A stretch of DNA of 64,000 nucleotides from Dyella_B humi. Its GTDB lineage: Bacteria; Pseudomonadota; Gammaproteobacteria; Xanthomonadales; Rhodanobacteraceae. Below are positions 42,472-50,208 of the stretch, piece after piece. A model generated the notes under the pieces. That model had not been told where the DNA came from. It saw only the letters and a program-made list of their open reading frames with translations, and ran no database searches. Position 1 is the first letter of the stretch. Each line of letters starts with the position of its first letter. Location: contig NZ_JADIKI010000023.1 in the NCBI RefSeq assembly GCF_044904605.1, forward strand, positions 1,984,001-2,048,000. The letters run 5' to 3'. Position numbers and translations under genes: made by a program.

Positions 42472-42613
42472 AGGGAACAGGAAACGGGGAACGGGGAACG
42501 CGAAGAACACGGCAGGCTGGCCGTATGTGCTCCTCAGCTACCGTCGGCGAAATCGCCTTTTTCTTGTTGCGCTTCATGATCCCTGTTCCCTGTTCCCTGT
42601 TCCCCGTTTCCCG
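42472..42613. repeat. Family E inverted repeat, GGGAACAGGAAACGGGGAAC
   Basis: The left arm (42472-42499) is made of tandem GGGAAC-type hexamers. The right arm (42579-42613) has the inverse GTTCCCTGTTCCC series. Between the arms, GGCG-AAAT-CGCC followed by TTTTTC (42546-42562) could be a weak terminator for the DUF2782 gene. Confidence 0.85.
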
Positions 42614-42622
42614 CTCTAACTC

Positions 42623-43054
42623 ATGAATCTGCGCGAAAGCTGGCTGCTGTTCGCTCTGGGCTCGGCGTTTTTCGCCGCGCTGACGGCGCTGTTCGGCAAA
42701 TTGGGCGTGGCGGGTATCAATTCCAATCTCGCCACGTTCATCCGCACCGTGGTGATCCTCGCCGTGACGGCGGGCATTCTCAGCTTGCGTGCAGAGTGGG
42801 CAAAGCCTGCCGGCTTGCCGTGGCATAGCTGGATGTTTCTGGTGCTTTCGGGCATCGCCACCGGGCTGTCGTGGCTGTGCTATTACCGCGCGCTGCAACT
42901 GGGGCCGATAAGCAAGGTGGCGCCGATCGACAAGCTCAGCGTGGCGATGGCGATCATTCTTGGCCTCGTGGTGCTGGGCGAAAAGCCGAGCTGGTCCGTG
43001 CTGATCGGCGGCTTGCTGATCGTGGCCGGCTCGCTGGTCATCGCCTTGTTTTGA
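42623..43054 (+). CDS. Half-size EamA-family transporter
   Basis: A 143-residue protein with five membrane helices and a single EamA domain. It starts LLFALGSAFFAALTALFGKLGV and has the typical WLCYYRALQLGPISKVAPIDKLSV and final helix LLIVAGSLVIALF. Full EamA transporters have two such units, so this one should act as a dimer. Substrate unknown. Its start lies 10 bases after the family E repeat. Confidence 0.88.
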   Translation: MNLRESWLLFALGSAFFAALTALFGKLGVAGINSNLATFIRTVVILAVTAGILSLRAEWAKPAGLPWHSWMFLVLSGIATGLSWLCYYRALQLGPISKVAPIDKLSVAMAIILGLVVLGEKPSWSVLIGGLLIVAGSLVIALF

Positions 43055-43062
43055 GGCGTCGC

Positions 43063-43773
43063 TCAGCGCGTCGGATCAAGCTCCGCATAGTGGCGGAAGA
43101 TGCCTTCCTCGTTGAACGGAATACGCCTTGGTGACGCCAGGTATGCGGCGATGTTTGGCCGTTCTGCGACGCGCTCGGCCAGGGCGCGCAAACGCGGAAT
43201 GCGTTTCTGCATGCGGCGCATGGCGTTCGGAAACGCGTAGTCGAGCCCGCTGATCAGCTGGAACAGCGACAAATCCACATAAGAATGGCGCGAAAGTGCT
43301 TGCCGGCCATTGCCACGCTCGATGACCTGTTCAAAATAAGCCAGGAATTTTGGCAGGCGCTCCTCGCGAAACACTTGGGAACGCTTGCGCGCCGCCGTGC
43401 GCTGTTCTTCGTAGTACTGGCTGGCGGCGATGGGATGATGCGTGTCGTGAATTTCCACAATGAAATCGGAAATCGTCATCTGCAGTTGCTGCGCGTAGAT
43501 TTCCGCCGACTGCCCGCCCGGCACCAGGCCGAGGTGCGGGCCGAGATAAGCGAGAATGGTGACCGTTTGCGCAATCACCAAGCGGCCGGCCTTGAGGAAT
43601 GGTGGCGCAAAAGGCAACGCACCTTCCTGCCTGCCGCGCAGGAACGGCATGATGGCGTTGTCGCCGCGTTCGCGCGCCACGTCGACGTAGTCGACACCCG
43701 CGTCTTCCAGCGCCAGGCGCACGTATTCGCCGCGGCCCTGGATGCCTGACCAGTAATAGAGTTCGTAGCGCAT
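43063..43773 (-). CDS. Glutathione S-transferase family protein (sigma/mu-like)
   Basis: A 236-residue cytosolic transferase. The N-terminal thioredoxin-like domain starts YELYYWSGIQGRGEYVRLALEDAG, with the Tyr of YYWSG in the usual catalytic place, and the glutathione-site-like AQTVTILAYLG. The helical C-terminal domain holds RHSYVDLSLFQLISGLDYAFP. The ATG at 43773 follows GGAGAAG; an open frame upstream has no homology to the family. It lies 86 bases downstream of the LysR gene and ends eight bases from the convergent EamA gene. Confidence 0.88.
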   Translation of the reverse strand: MRYELYYWSGIQGRGEYVRLALEDAGVDYVDVARERGDNAIMPFLRGRQEGALPFAPPFLKAGRLVIAQTVTILAYLGPHLGLVPGGQSAEIYAQQLQMTISDFIVEIHDTHHPIAASQYYEEQRTAARKRSQVFREERLPKFLAYFEQVIERGNGRQALSRHSYVDLSLFQLISGLDYAFPNAMRRMQKRIPRLRALAERVAERPNIAAYLASPRRIPFNEEGIFRHYAELDPTR

Positions 43774-43859
43774 GAGGCTTCTCCGGAAGGACGGCCAAAG
43801 GAGTGCGACCACCGAAACGTTGCATCCGCGAATTTGTTGTAAGCGTAAGAAGCAAATCT

Positions 43860-44762
43860 TCAACGCTGTGTGAGCGGGCCTTTGGTGGCCAGCTCGCGCA
43901 ATCGATTCCACACCAGCGCCGCCAATGGCGACAGCGAGCGCTGGCGGCGATGAATCAACGTCACGGCGCGTTGTTCGGTAGGCGTCAATGGCCGCACAGC
44001 AAGTGTTGGCGGCGGTGATGAAAGCATGGGCGTCACGGTAACGCCCAGCCCCACTTCCACCATGCGGAACGCCGTATGTGTGTGACCGGTCTGTTGCACG
44101 ACGTGCGCCTGTACACCGTGCTTCTGCAAGGCCTGGTCGATCAGTCGCCGGCTGCCGGAGGAATAATCCAGCAGCACCAGCGGCTGGCCTTGCAGATTTT
44201 TCCATGGCACGGTCTTGTGCCGTGCCAGCGGATGATCCGGGCGACAGGCCAGGCGAAACGGGTCGCGCATGATGATTTCGCTGTCGAAATCGCCGGCTTC
44301 GGGCGGTTCGATCGCGATGCCGAAATCCACCTCGCCGCCGCGCACGCTGTCGAGCACCAGGGTTTGCGCCTGGTCGTGCAGCTGGATCGTGAGCTCTGGA
44401 TATTCGCGCGCGCAATCGGCGATGCAGGCCGGCATCAGGCTAGCCGACAGCGTGGGCACTGAAGCGATGCGGATTTTGCCGCGTCGCCGTTCGCCTTCGG
44501 AATGCACGTGATCGAGCACGCCTTCGAGTTCGTCCAACACGCGCTCGATTGCGCTTTCCAGATAGCGGCCCGCTTCGGTAGGGAGTACTTCGCGTGTGCT
44601 GCGATCGAATAGGCGCACGCCGAGTTCGGCTTCCAGATCGGCAATGTGACGGCTGACCGCCGGTTGGCTGAGATGTAGGTGCTCGGCCGCGCGGCGAAAG
44701 TGGCGCTGCTGCGCCACGGCCAAGAATACCCGCAACTGCCGGAGGCTGATATTCATGCTCAT
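43860..44762 (-). CDS. LysR-family transcriptional regulator
   Basis: A 300-residue regulator. N-terminal winged helix LRQLRVFLAVAQQRHFRRAAEHLHLSQPAVSRHIADLEAELGVRLFDRS, then a two-lobed effector domain with IRIASVPTLSASLMPACI and VEVGLGVTVTPML. Divergent from the BASS symporter gene, whose shared upstream region is AT-rich with a palindrome; in this arrangement LysR regulators usually control the divergent gene. Confidence 0.95.
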   Translation of the reverse strand: MSMNISLRQLRVFLAVAQQRHFRRAAEHLHLSQPAVSRHIADLEAELGVRLFDRSTREVLPTEAGRYLESAIERVLDELEGVLDHVHSEGERRRGKIRIASVPTLSASLMPACIADCAREYPELTIQLHDQAQTLVLDSVRGGEVDFGIAIEPPEAGDFDSEIIMRDPFRLACRPDHPLARHKTVPWKNLQGQPLVLLDYSSGSRRLIDQALQKHGVQAHVVQQTGHTHTAFRMVEVGLGVTVTPMLSSPPPTLAVRPLTPTEQRAVTLIHRRQRSLSPLAALVWNRLRELATKGPLTQR

Positions 44763-44790
44763 TGTGAATCAATGAATACAATAAAGTGAT

Positions 44791-44802
44791 TTGATTAATC
44801 AA
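44791..44802. promoter_or_regulatory. Palindrome TTGATTAATCAA in the LysR/symporter gap
   Basis: Perfect 12-bp palindrome in an AT-rich 88-base divergent promoter region, with further ATCAAT and ATTGTGAATCAAT tracts. A LysR-binding site is plausible. Confidence 0.45.
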
Positions 44803-44850
44803 TACCGGCACGCTGAAATAGCCAGCAAGCCCGTTTCCTCGCTCCCTGCC

Positions 44851-45861
44851 ATGTCCCTGCGCCGCTTCCTTCCCGATAACTTCACGCTCTGTCTCATCGC
44901 CACCGTGATCACGGCCAGCGTGCTGCCGTGCCGTGGCAACGCAGCGCACGCGTTCGAGTGGCTGACCAATCTGGCGATCGCGCTGCTGTTCTTTCTGCAC
45001 GGCGCGAAACTGTCGCGCGAAGCGGTGGTGGCGGGCATCACGCACTGGCGCCTGCATCTGGTGGTGCTGACCAGCACGTTCGTGTTGTTTCCGGTACTGG
45101 GTGTGTTGCTGAAGCCGGTGCTGTCGCCGCTGGTTACGCCGGCACTTTATGTGGGCATTCTGTTTCTCTGTACCTTGCCATCGACGGTGCAATCGTCGAT
45201 CGCGTTCACCTCGATCGCGCGCGGCAATGTGCCAGCGGCGGTGTGTTCCGCCTCGGCGTCCAGCCTGATCGGCATTGTCGTCACACCGCTACTGACGGGG
45301 TTGGTGGTGCAGACGCAGGGTCAGGGCGGCATGTCCTGGCACTCAGTAGGCGACATCGTGTTGCAACTGTTCGTGCCGTTCGTGGCAGGTCAGATCGCGC
45401 AGCGTTGGATCGGCGGCTGGGTGCAGCGCCATCGTCCGCTCATCGGCTTGGTCGATCAGGGTTCGATCCTGCTGGTGGTGTATACGGCATTCAGCGCGGC
45501 GGTGTTGCAGGGCCTGTGGAAACAACTGCCGCTGCCGGTGCTGGGTGGCTTGCTGGTCGTCAACGCCATCCTGCTAGCCGCGGCGCTATTGATCACGCGT
45601 TACGGCGCGCGTGCGCTTGGCTTCAAGCGTGAGGACGAGATCACTATTGTCTTTTGCGGTTCCAAGAAAAGCCTGGCCAGCGGCGTGCCGATGGCGAATG
45701 TGCTGTTTCCCGCGCATGCGCTGGGCATGATCGTGCTACCGCTCATGCTGTTCCATCAGATGCAGTTGATGACGTGTGCGGTATTGGCGCGCAGGTACGC
45801 GCGGCGGAAAGACGTCACGCAGCGTTATACGTCGAGTAACGAAGTGGCTACCGCCGAATGA
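44851..45861 (+). CDS. BASS-family (SBF-like, YfeH-type) symporter
   Basis: A 336-residue membrane protein with about ten helices. The segments IALLFFLHGAKLSREAVVAG, FLCTLPSTVQSSIAFTSIARGNVPAAVCSASASSLIGIVVTP and VFCGSKKSLASGVPMANVLFP are those of the SBF-like bile-acid/sodium symporter group. The ATG at 44851 (MSLRRFLPDNFTLCL) begins the conserved part; an upstream start at 44791 would lie over the putative operator. Substrate unknown. Confidence 0.88.
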   Translation: MSLRRFLPDNFTLCLIATVITASVLPCRGNAAHAFEWLTNLAIALLFFLHGAKLSREAVVAGITHWRLHLVVLTSTFVLFPVLGVLLKPVLSPLVTPALYVGILFLCTLPSTVQSSIAFTSIARGNVPAAVCSASASSLIGIVVTPLLTGLVVQTQGQGGMSWHSVGDIVLQLFVPFVAGQIAQRWIGGWVQRHRPLIGLVDQGSILLVVYTAFSAAVLQGLWKQLPLPVLGGLLVVNAILLAAALLITRYGARALGFKREDEITIVFCGSKKSLASGVPMANVLFPAHALGMIVLPLMLFHQMQLMTCAVLARRYARRKDVTQRYTSSNEVATAE

Positions 45862-45864
45862 TGT

Positions 45865-45932
45865 GTAGGCTGGGATGGCAATCCCAGCTTTCCCCGTGGT
45901 TTCCTGATGCTGGGATTGTCATCCCAGCCTAC
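45865..45932. repeat. Family C repeat between convergent genes
   Basis: Arms GTAGGCTGGGAT and ATCCCAGCCTAC with inner CAATCCCAGC / GCTGGGATTG. Same element as 29600-29668. It fills the gap between symporter and purH stop codons and can serve as a two-way 3' hairpin. Confidence 0.85.
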
Positions 45933-45933
45933 G

Positions 45934-47544
45934 TCAATGACGGAAGTGGCGCATGCCGGTGAATACCATCGCCATATCGTGCTCATCCGCCGCAGCGATC
46001 ACTTCCGCATCGCGCATCGAACCGCCCGGCTGAATGACCGCGCGAATACCTGCCGCAGCCGCGGCGTCGATACCGTCGCGGAACGGGAAGAACGCATCGG
46101 AAGCCATCACCGAGCCGCGCACCTCGAGCTTTTCATCAGCGGCCTTGATGCCGGCAATGCGCGCGCTGTACACGCGGCTCATCTGGCCGGCGCCGATGCC
46201 GATGGTCTGGCGATCACGCGCGTAGACGATGGCGTTGCTCTTGACATACTTCGCTACTTTCCAGGCAAAGATCAGATCGCTGATTTCCGCTTCGGTGGGC
46301 GCGCGGCGAGTAACGATCTTAAGGTCTTCCGCGGTAACCATGCCGCGATCCGCCGTCTGGATGAGCAGGCCTGAACCTACTCGGCGGCAATCGTTGCCCG
46401 GATGTGCCTGGCTAAGGTCGCCGCCGGCCGGCGGTGGAATTACCAGCACGCGTACATTGGTCTTCTTGGCAAAGGCTTTCAGCGCATCATCCGCATAGCC
46501 CGGAGCCAGCACCACTTCCACGAACTGCCGTTCGACAATAGCGCGCGCCGTGCCGGCATCTACTTCGCGATTGAACGCGATGATGCCGCCGAAGGCCGAG
46601 GTGGGATCGGTCTGGTAAGCCAGATCGTACGCACGGCCGATACCATCAAGGCTTACAGCCACGCCACACGGGTTGGCGTGCTTGACGATCACGCAAGCGG
46701 GCTTGATGAAGCTGCGCACGCACTCCCATGCGGCGTCGGAATCGGCGATGTTGTTGAATGACAGTTCTTTGCCTTGCAACTGGCGGAACGTGGCGAGCGT
46801 GCCCGGCGCCGGATACAGGTCGCGGTAGAACGCCGCCTGCTGATGCGGATTTTCGCCATAGCGCAGATCCATCAGCTTCACAAAGCGGCCATTGGCTTGG
46901 CCCGAGAAGGCGTCATGGCCGGCGATGGCATCCTGCGTATCGTTAAGCTGCAGGCCCGACAGGTAATCGCTGATCGCGCCGTCGTAACTGGAAACGTTGT
47001 TGAACGCGGCCACCGCAAACTTGAAGCGTGTGGAGCGGCTCAAGCCGCCGTGCTGCTCGACTTCCGCGAGCGCTTCCTCGTACTGGTCTGGCGAGGTGAG
47101 CACGCCGACGTCGCTCCAGTTCTTGGCAGCGGAACGCAGCATGGCAGGGCCGCCGATGTCGATGTTCTCGATGGCCTGCTCCAGCGTGCAATCGGGCTTG
47201 GCCACGGTAGCTTCGAATGGATACAGGTTCAGTACCAGCAGATCGATGGGCGCAATGCCCAATTCGGCCATCACCGCATCGTCCGTGCCGCGACGGCCAA
47301 GCAGGCCGCCATGGACTTTTGGATGCAAGGTCTTCACGCGGCCGTCCATGATCTCGGGGAAGCCGGTGACGTCGCTGACGTCCTTCACTGGCACGCCGGC
47401 ATCACGCAGGGCCTTGGCGCTGCCACCGGTAGAAAGCAGTTCCACCTTTGCCGCGGCCAGGCGGCGGCCCAGTTCGATCAGCCCGGTCTTGTCCGAAACG
47501 CTGATCAGGGCGCGGCGGATGGGAGTGACGGCAGGTGCGGGCAT
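45934..47544 (-). CDS. purH: Bifunctional AICAR transformylase/IMP cyclohydrolase
   Basis: Last two steps of purine synthesis to IMP. The 536-residue protein has the N-terminal cyclohydrolase part (RRALISVSDKTGLIELGRRL, STGGSAKALRDAGVPV, GFPEIMDGRVKTLHPKVHGGLL) and the transformylase part (LRYGENPHQQAAFY, VKHANPCGVA, DPTSAFGGIIAFN, SDAFFPFRDGIDAA, QPGGSMRD). The chosen ATG (MPAPAVTP) and one six codons upstream are both possible. End of the aroQ-acc-prmA-fis cluster. Confidence 0.97.
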   Translation of the reverse strand: MPAPAVTPIRRALISVSDKTGLIELGRRLAAAKVELLSTGGSAKALRDAGVPVKDVSDVTGFPEIMDGRVKTLHPKVHGGLLGRRGTDDAVMAELGIAPIDLLVLNLYPFEATVAKPDCTLEQAIENIDIGGPAMLRSAAKNWSDVGVLTSPDQYEEALAEVEQHGGLSRSTRFKFAVAAFNNVSSYDGAISDYLSGLQLNDTQDAIAGHDAFSGQANGRFVKLMDLRYGENPHQQAAFYRDLYPAPGTLATFRQLQGKELSFNNIADSDAAWECVRSFIKPACVIVKHANPCGVAVSLDGIGRAYDLAYQTDPTSAFGGIIAFNREVDAGTARAIVERQFVEVVLAPGYADDALKAFAKKTNVRVLVIPPPAGGDLSQAHPGNDCRRVGSGLLIQTADRGMVTAEDLKIVTRRAPTEAEISDLIFAWKVAKYVKSNAIVYARDRQTIGIGAGQMSRVYSARIAGIKAADEKLEVRGSVMASDAFFPFRDGIDAAAAAGIRAVIQPGGSMRDAEVIAAADEHDMAMVFTGMRHFRH

Positions 47545-47656
47545 GGCGGCTTCCGGAAGCATGAAAGCCTTGCATTATAGCGCGATGCAGCATGCCTCGG
47601 CGGCACGCTGTTTGGACGGCTAAACGGAATGATTTGCGACCAGGCGCGGCCGTGAC

Positions 47657-47944
47657 TCAGAGCAGGCCGTGCACGGCCAACTTCTTGCGCAGCGTGGCGC
47701 GATTGATGCCCAACACTGCTGCTGCACGGCTCTGGTTGCCATCGTGGAAAGCCAATACTTCACGCAGCAACGGACCTTCGACTTCGCGAATCACTAGTGC
47801 GTGCAAACCTTCGTCGCACGGCGTGTCACCGATGTCCGCAAGATAGCGGCGTACGGTACGACTTACGCATTCACTCAGTGCGCTCTGCGACGAGGATTCA
47901 CGAACAGCCTCGTTGGCAGGCAGTCTGACGGCGTTCAAGGACAT
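47657..47944 (-). CDS. fis: DNA-binding protein Fis
   Basis: A 95-residue nucleoid protein and transcription factor. The C-terminal helix-turn-helix EVLAFHDGNQSRAAAVLGINRATLRKKLAVHGLL is diagnostic, and the preceding helices carry the dimer interface (VSRTVRRYLADIG, ALVIREVEGPLLREVL). It lies between the DUF3426 gene and purH as in other Xanthomonadales. Confidence 0.95.
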   Translation of the reverse strand: MSLNAVRLPANEAVRESSSQSALSECVSRTVRRYLADIGDTPCDEGLHALVIREVEGPLLREVLAFHDGNQSRAAAVLGINRATLRKKLAVHGLL

Positions 47945-48138
47945 TTCCCCTCACGTACTCCACACAACGGCTGCATGGGCCGTCGCCATGTTTTGGCAGT
48001 TACCGCTTTCGCGGCGGGTCGCAGTTGCGCGCTTTTGTTTAGCGCGAGGGACCGAGTGTACTCGCGACCGGCGACAAAATTAAGAGCCTTCGGCCATGAA
48101 AACGCATAACGCCATGCCGAACAGGGACTAAGCGTTGG

Positions 48139-48927
48139 TTATTCAAATCCCATGTCAAAGGCGACCGCCTGATGGCCCGGATCCTCTACCTCGAAGACCA
48201 AGGCTGTGCTAGCGCCGGGTGCGAGGCCGCGACGCAAGGCATCGATGTCGTCGAGGTATTCGTAGGGGTTAAGGCGGCGCATGGCGATCGTTTTGCCGTT
48301 GCCGTCAGACAGACGTATGGTCACTACCGGCCATGGCTGGGTGAAGCTGGCATCGTTGCGCACCATGGCGCTGATCATGAGCGCACCTGCAACGGTAGGA
48401 TGCGTCTGCACGTCGCGTGCCAGCAAGCGCAGCTTGCTGACGTCGTGCACCTGCGGCAAGCGGCATTGAAAGACGGCACACGTCTGCTGTAACAGTGGGC
48501 CGATGGTGGCGTCGGCGATCAATGTGTCACGCAGCGCCCAACCCAGTTGCGCAAGCAGGCCGAACAGCAACAGCAGGCATGCGATGATCCACGGCCAGCG
48601 GCGCGGCCGGTTGGCGCGCGACTCGCGAGCGAAACGTGGCGTGACGGTGAGATCAACGAAATCATCGCGTAATGGCAGTGTTTCATCCGCCGCGGCTTCC
48701 GGCTTGGGCCGATACACCGCCGATTCCAGACGCGGCGGTTCCACGCCGGGCTCGTGCGAAGGCAGTTCGGTGAACGGTTCCGGCGGCAGTTGATCGGCCA
48801 GCGTGGCGATGCAATCGAAGCTGCCGCCGCAATGCCCGCACATGACGAAGCCGTGCGCCTGCGCGAGCGTGCGCGCATCGACGGAAAACACGGACAGGCA
48901 TTCAGGGCATTGCGTATACATGCTCAC
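48139..48927 (-). CDS. Zinc-ribbon and DUF3426 membrane protein
   Basis: A 262-residue protein. The N-terminal zinc ribbon has two Cys pairs (YTQCPECLSVF and VMCGHCGGSF). A Pro/Glu-rich linker follows, then one membrane helix (PWIIACLLLLFGLLAQLGWAL, about residues 110-132) and a DUF3426 domain with CRLPQVHDVSKLRLLARDV and TIRLSDGNGKTIAMRRLNPYEYL. The MJ0042-type ribbon plus DUF3426 combination is typical of a gene beside prmA and fis. Role unknown; a membrane-tethered regulator is one idea. Confidence 0.88.
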   Translation of the reverse strand: MSMYTQCPECLSVFSVDARTLAQAHGFVMCGHCGGSFDCIATLADQLPPEPFTELPSHEPGVEPPRLESAVYRPKPEAAADETLPLRDDFVDLTVTPRFARESRANRPRRWPWIIACLLLLFGLLAQLGWALRDTLIADATIGPLLQQTCAVFQCRLPQVHDVSKLRLLARDVQTHPTVAGALMISAMVRNDASFTQPWPVVTIRLSDGNGKTIAMRRLNPYEYLDDIDALRRGLAPGASTALVFEVEDPGHQAVAFDMGFE

Positions 48928-48968
48928 GAGGACGGCACGATCGATAACGGGAAGTTATAACGAATGAA

Positions 48969-49040
48969 GATCGGGGAACAGGGAACGGGGAACATCAAGA
49001 TCTCGTGAGCTTCATGTTCCCCGTTCCCTGTTCCCCGATC
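48969..49040. repeat. Family E perfect inverted repeat, 27-bp arms
   Basis: Arms GATCGGGGAACAGGGAACGG(GGAACAT) and the exact inverse flank an 18-base loop, a perfect 27-bp stem between the prmA stop and the DUF3426 gene start. The perfect match suggests recent origin or selection for pairing. On the plus strand CTCGCTTTTT follows. Confidence 0.95.
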
Positions 49041-49050
49041 CTCGCTTTTT

Positions 49051-49947
49051 CTAGCGTCTATGCCCACTGATCCGCACCCAATCCTCGCGTGCATCCACGC
49101 GCAGTGCATCGAACCATTCGGCATAACGCGCCAGCAGTTCTTCGTGCTGCCCCTGCAGGATGCCGGAGATCGCAAACGGCGCGCCGGGCTTGGCAAGCCT
49201 GGCGAACTGAGGCGCAAGTTCGCTGAGCGGACCGGCGAGAATGTTCGCGACGAATACGTCGGCGGGCTCGCCTTCAAAATCCTCGGGCAGGAACAGCGCC
49301 AACCGATCGCCGACATGGTTGCGTTCGGCGTTGTCCGCGGAGGCTGTCAGCGCCTGCGGATCGTTGTCCACGCCCACGGCCGATGCCGCACCCAGCTTGA
49401 GCGCGGCGATCGCCAGAATGCCTGAGCCGCAGCCGTAGTCGATCACGCGCCTGTCTGCTAGATCAAGGCCATCCAACCATTCAAGGCACAGCGCGGTGGT
49501 CGGATGCGTGCCGCTGCCGAACGCAAGGCCGGGATCGAGTTGCACGATCGCCAGCGCGTCATCCTCGGGCGGCGCAATGTTCCACGGGTAAATCCACAGC
49601 CGCCGTCCGAACGGCATCGGCTGGTACTGGTCCATCCATGCACGCTCCCAATCCTCGTCGGCCACGTCGTGGAAGCTCAGCTGATCGGGCTCCAGCCACG
49701 GCAGCAATTCGCTCAGGGCTTCGCTGAGGCCGCGACGATCGGAGTCGGCGTCGAACAATGCATTCAAAGTGATGGTGGGCCATAGCGGTAGCTCGCCCAC
49801 GCCCGGCTCGAAAATAGCCTGCTCGTCGGGCGTTTCGGCGTTGGCATCGCGCAGGGTGACCGACAAGGCGCCCAGATCTTCCAGCGCCTCTTCCACGCGA
49901 GGTTGTTGTTCGGCGCGGACGATCAAGGAGAGTTCGAGCCAGGGCAT
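49051..49947 (-). CDS. prmA: Ribosomal protein L11 methyltransferase
   Basis: SAM-dependent methyltransferase that trimethylates ribosomal protein L11. 298 residues, as in the family. The N-terminal substrate-recognition part begins MPWLELSLIVRAEQQPRVEEALEDLGALSV. The catalytic domain has LDPGLAFGSGTHPTTALCLEWLD, VIDYGCGSGILAIAALKLGA, VDNDPQAL and VANILAGPL. It is downstream of accC, separated by a repeat doublet. Confidence 0.96.
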   Translation of the reverse strand: MPWLELSLIVRAEQQPRVEEALEDLGALSVTLRDANAETPDEQAIFEPGVGELPLWPTITLNALFDADSDRRGLSEALSELLPWLEPDQLSFHDVADEDWERAWMDQYQPMPFGRRLWIYPWNIAPPEDDALAIVQLDPGLAFGSGTHPTTALCLEWLDGLDLADRRVIDYGCGSGILAIAALKLGAASAVGVDNDPQALTASADNAERNHVGDRLALFLPEDFEGEPADVFVANILAGPLSELAPQFARLAKPGAPFAISGILQGQHEELLARYAEWFDALRVDAREDWVRISGHRR

Positions 49948-49980
49948 CGGTGTTCCGTGAGGAGGGTGATGCGGGGATTG

Positions 49981-50016
49981 TCCCTCTCCACGGTGGGGTG
50001 AGGGTAGGGTGAGGGG
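49981..50016. repeat. Degenerate family A half unit
   Basis: CCCTCTCCACGGTGGGGTGAGG followed by GTAGGGTGAGGGGT resembles a decayed CCCTCTCCCC...TTGGGGTGAGGGG unit. It lies just upstream of prmA. Confidence 0.5.
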
Positions 50017-50080
50017 TGAAACTTGCGATGAGGTTCAAGCCGAAAGTTTGAACCTAGCGTAATGCGCAGTCACACCTTGC

Positions 50081-50197
50081 CGTCATTCCGGCGAAGGCGG
50101 GAATCCAGTTTTAATACGCAGTGCGGAGCAAACAAAATTTATGTTGAGTGCTTCGCACAGCATGTTTAACCGGATTCCGGCCTTCGCCGGAATGACG
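50081..50197. repeat. Family B REP doublet (REPIN-like), 117 bp
   Basis: Outer hairpins CGTCATTCCGGCGAAGGCGG and GGATTCCGGCCTTCGCCGG-AATGACG, with the core GTTGAGTGCTTCGCAC that is the inverse of the core at 21895-22012. It lies between the accC stop and prmA. Confidence 0.9.
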
Positions 50198-50208
50198 AGC
50201 GTGAGTAC

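Noticed and set aside
43774..44415. Upstream extension of the GST reading frame
   Set aside because: Overlaps the LysR gene out of frame; the GST fold begins at the ATG at 43773 with a clear ribosome site.
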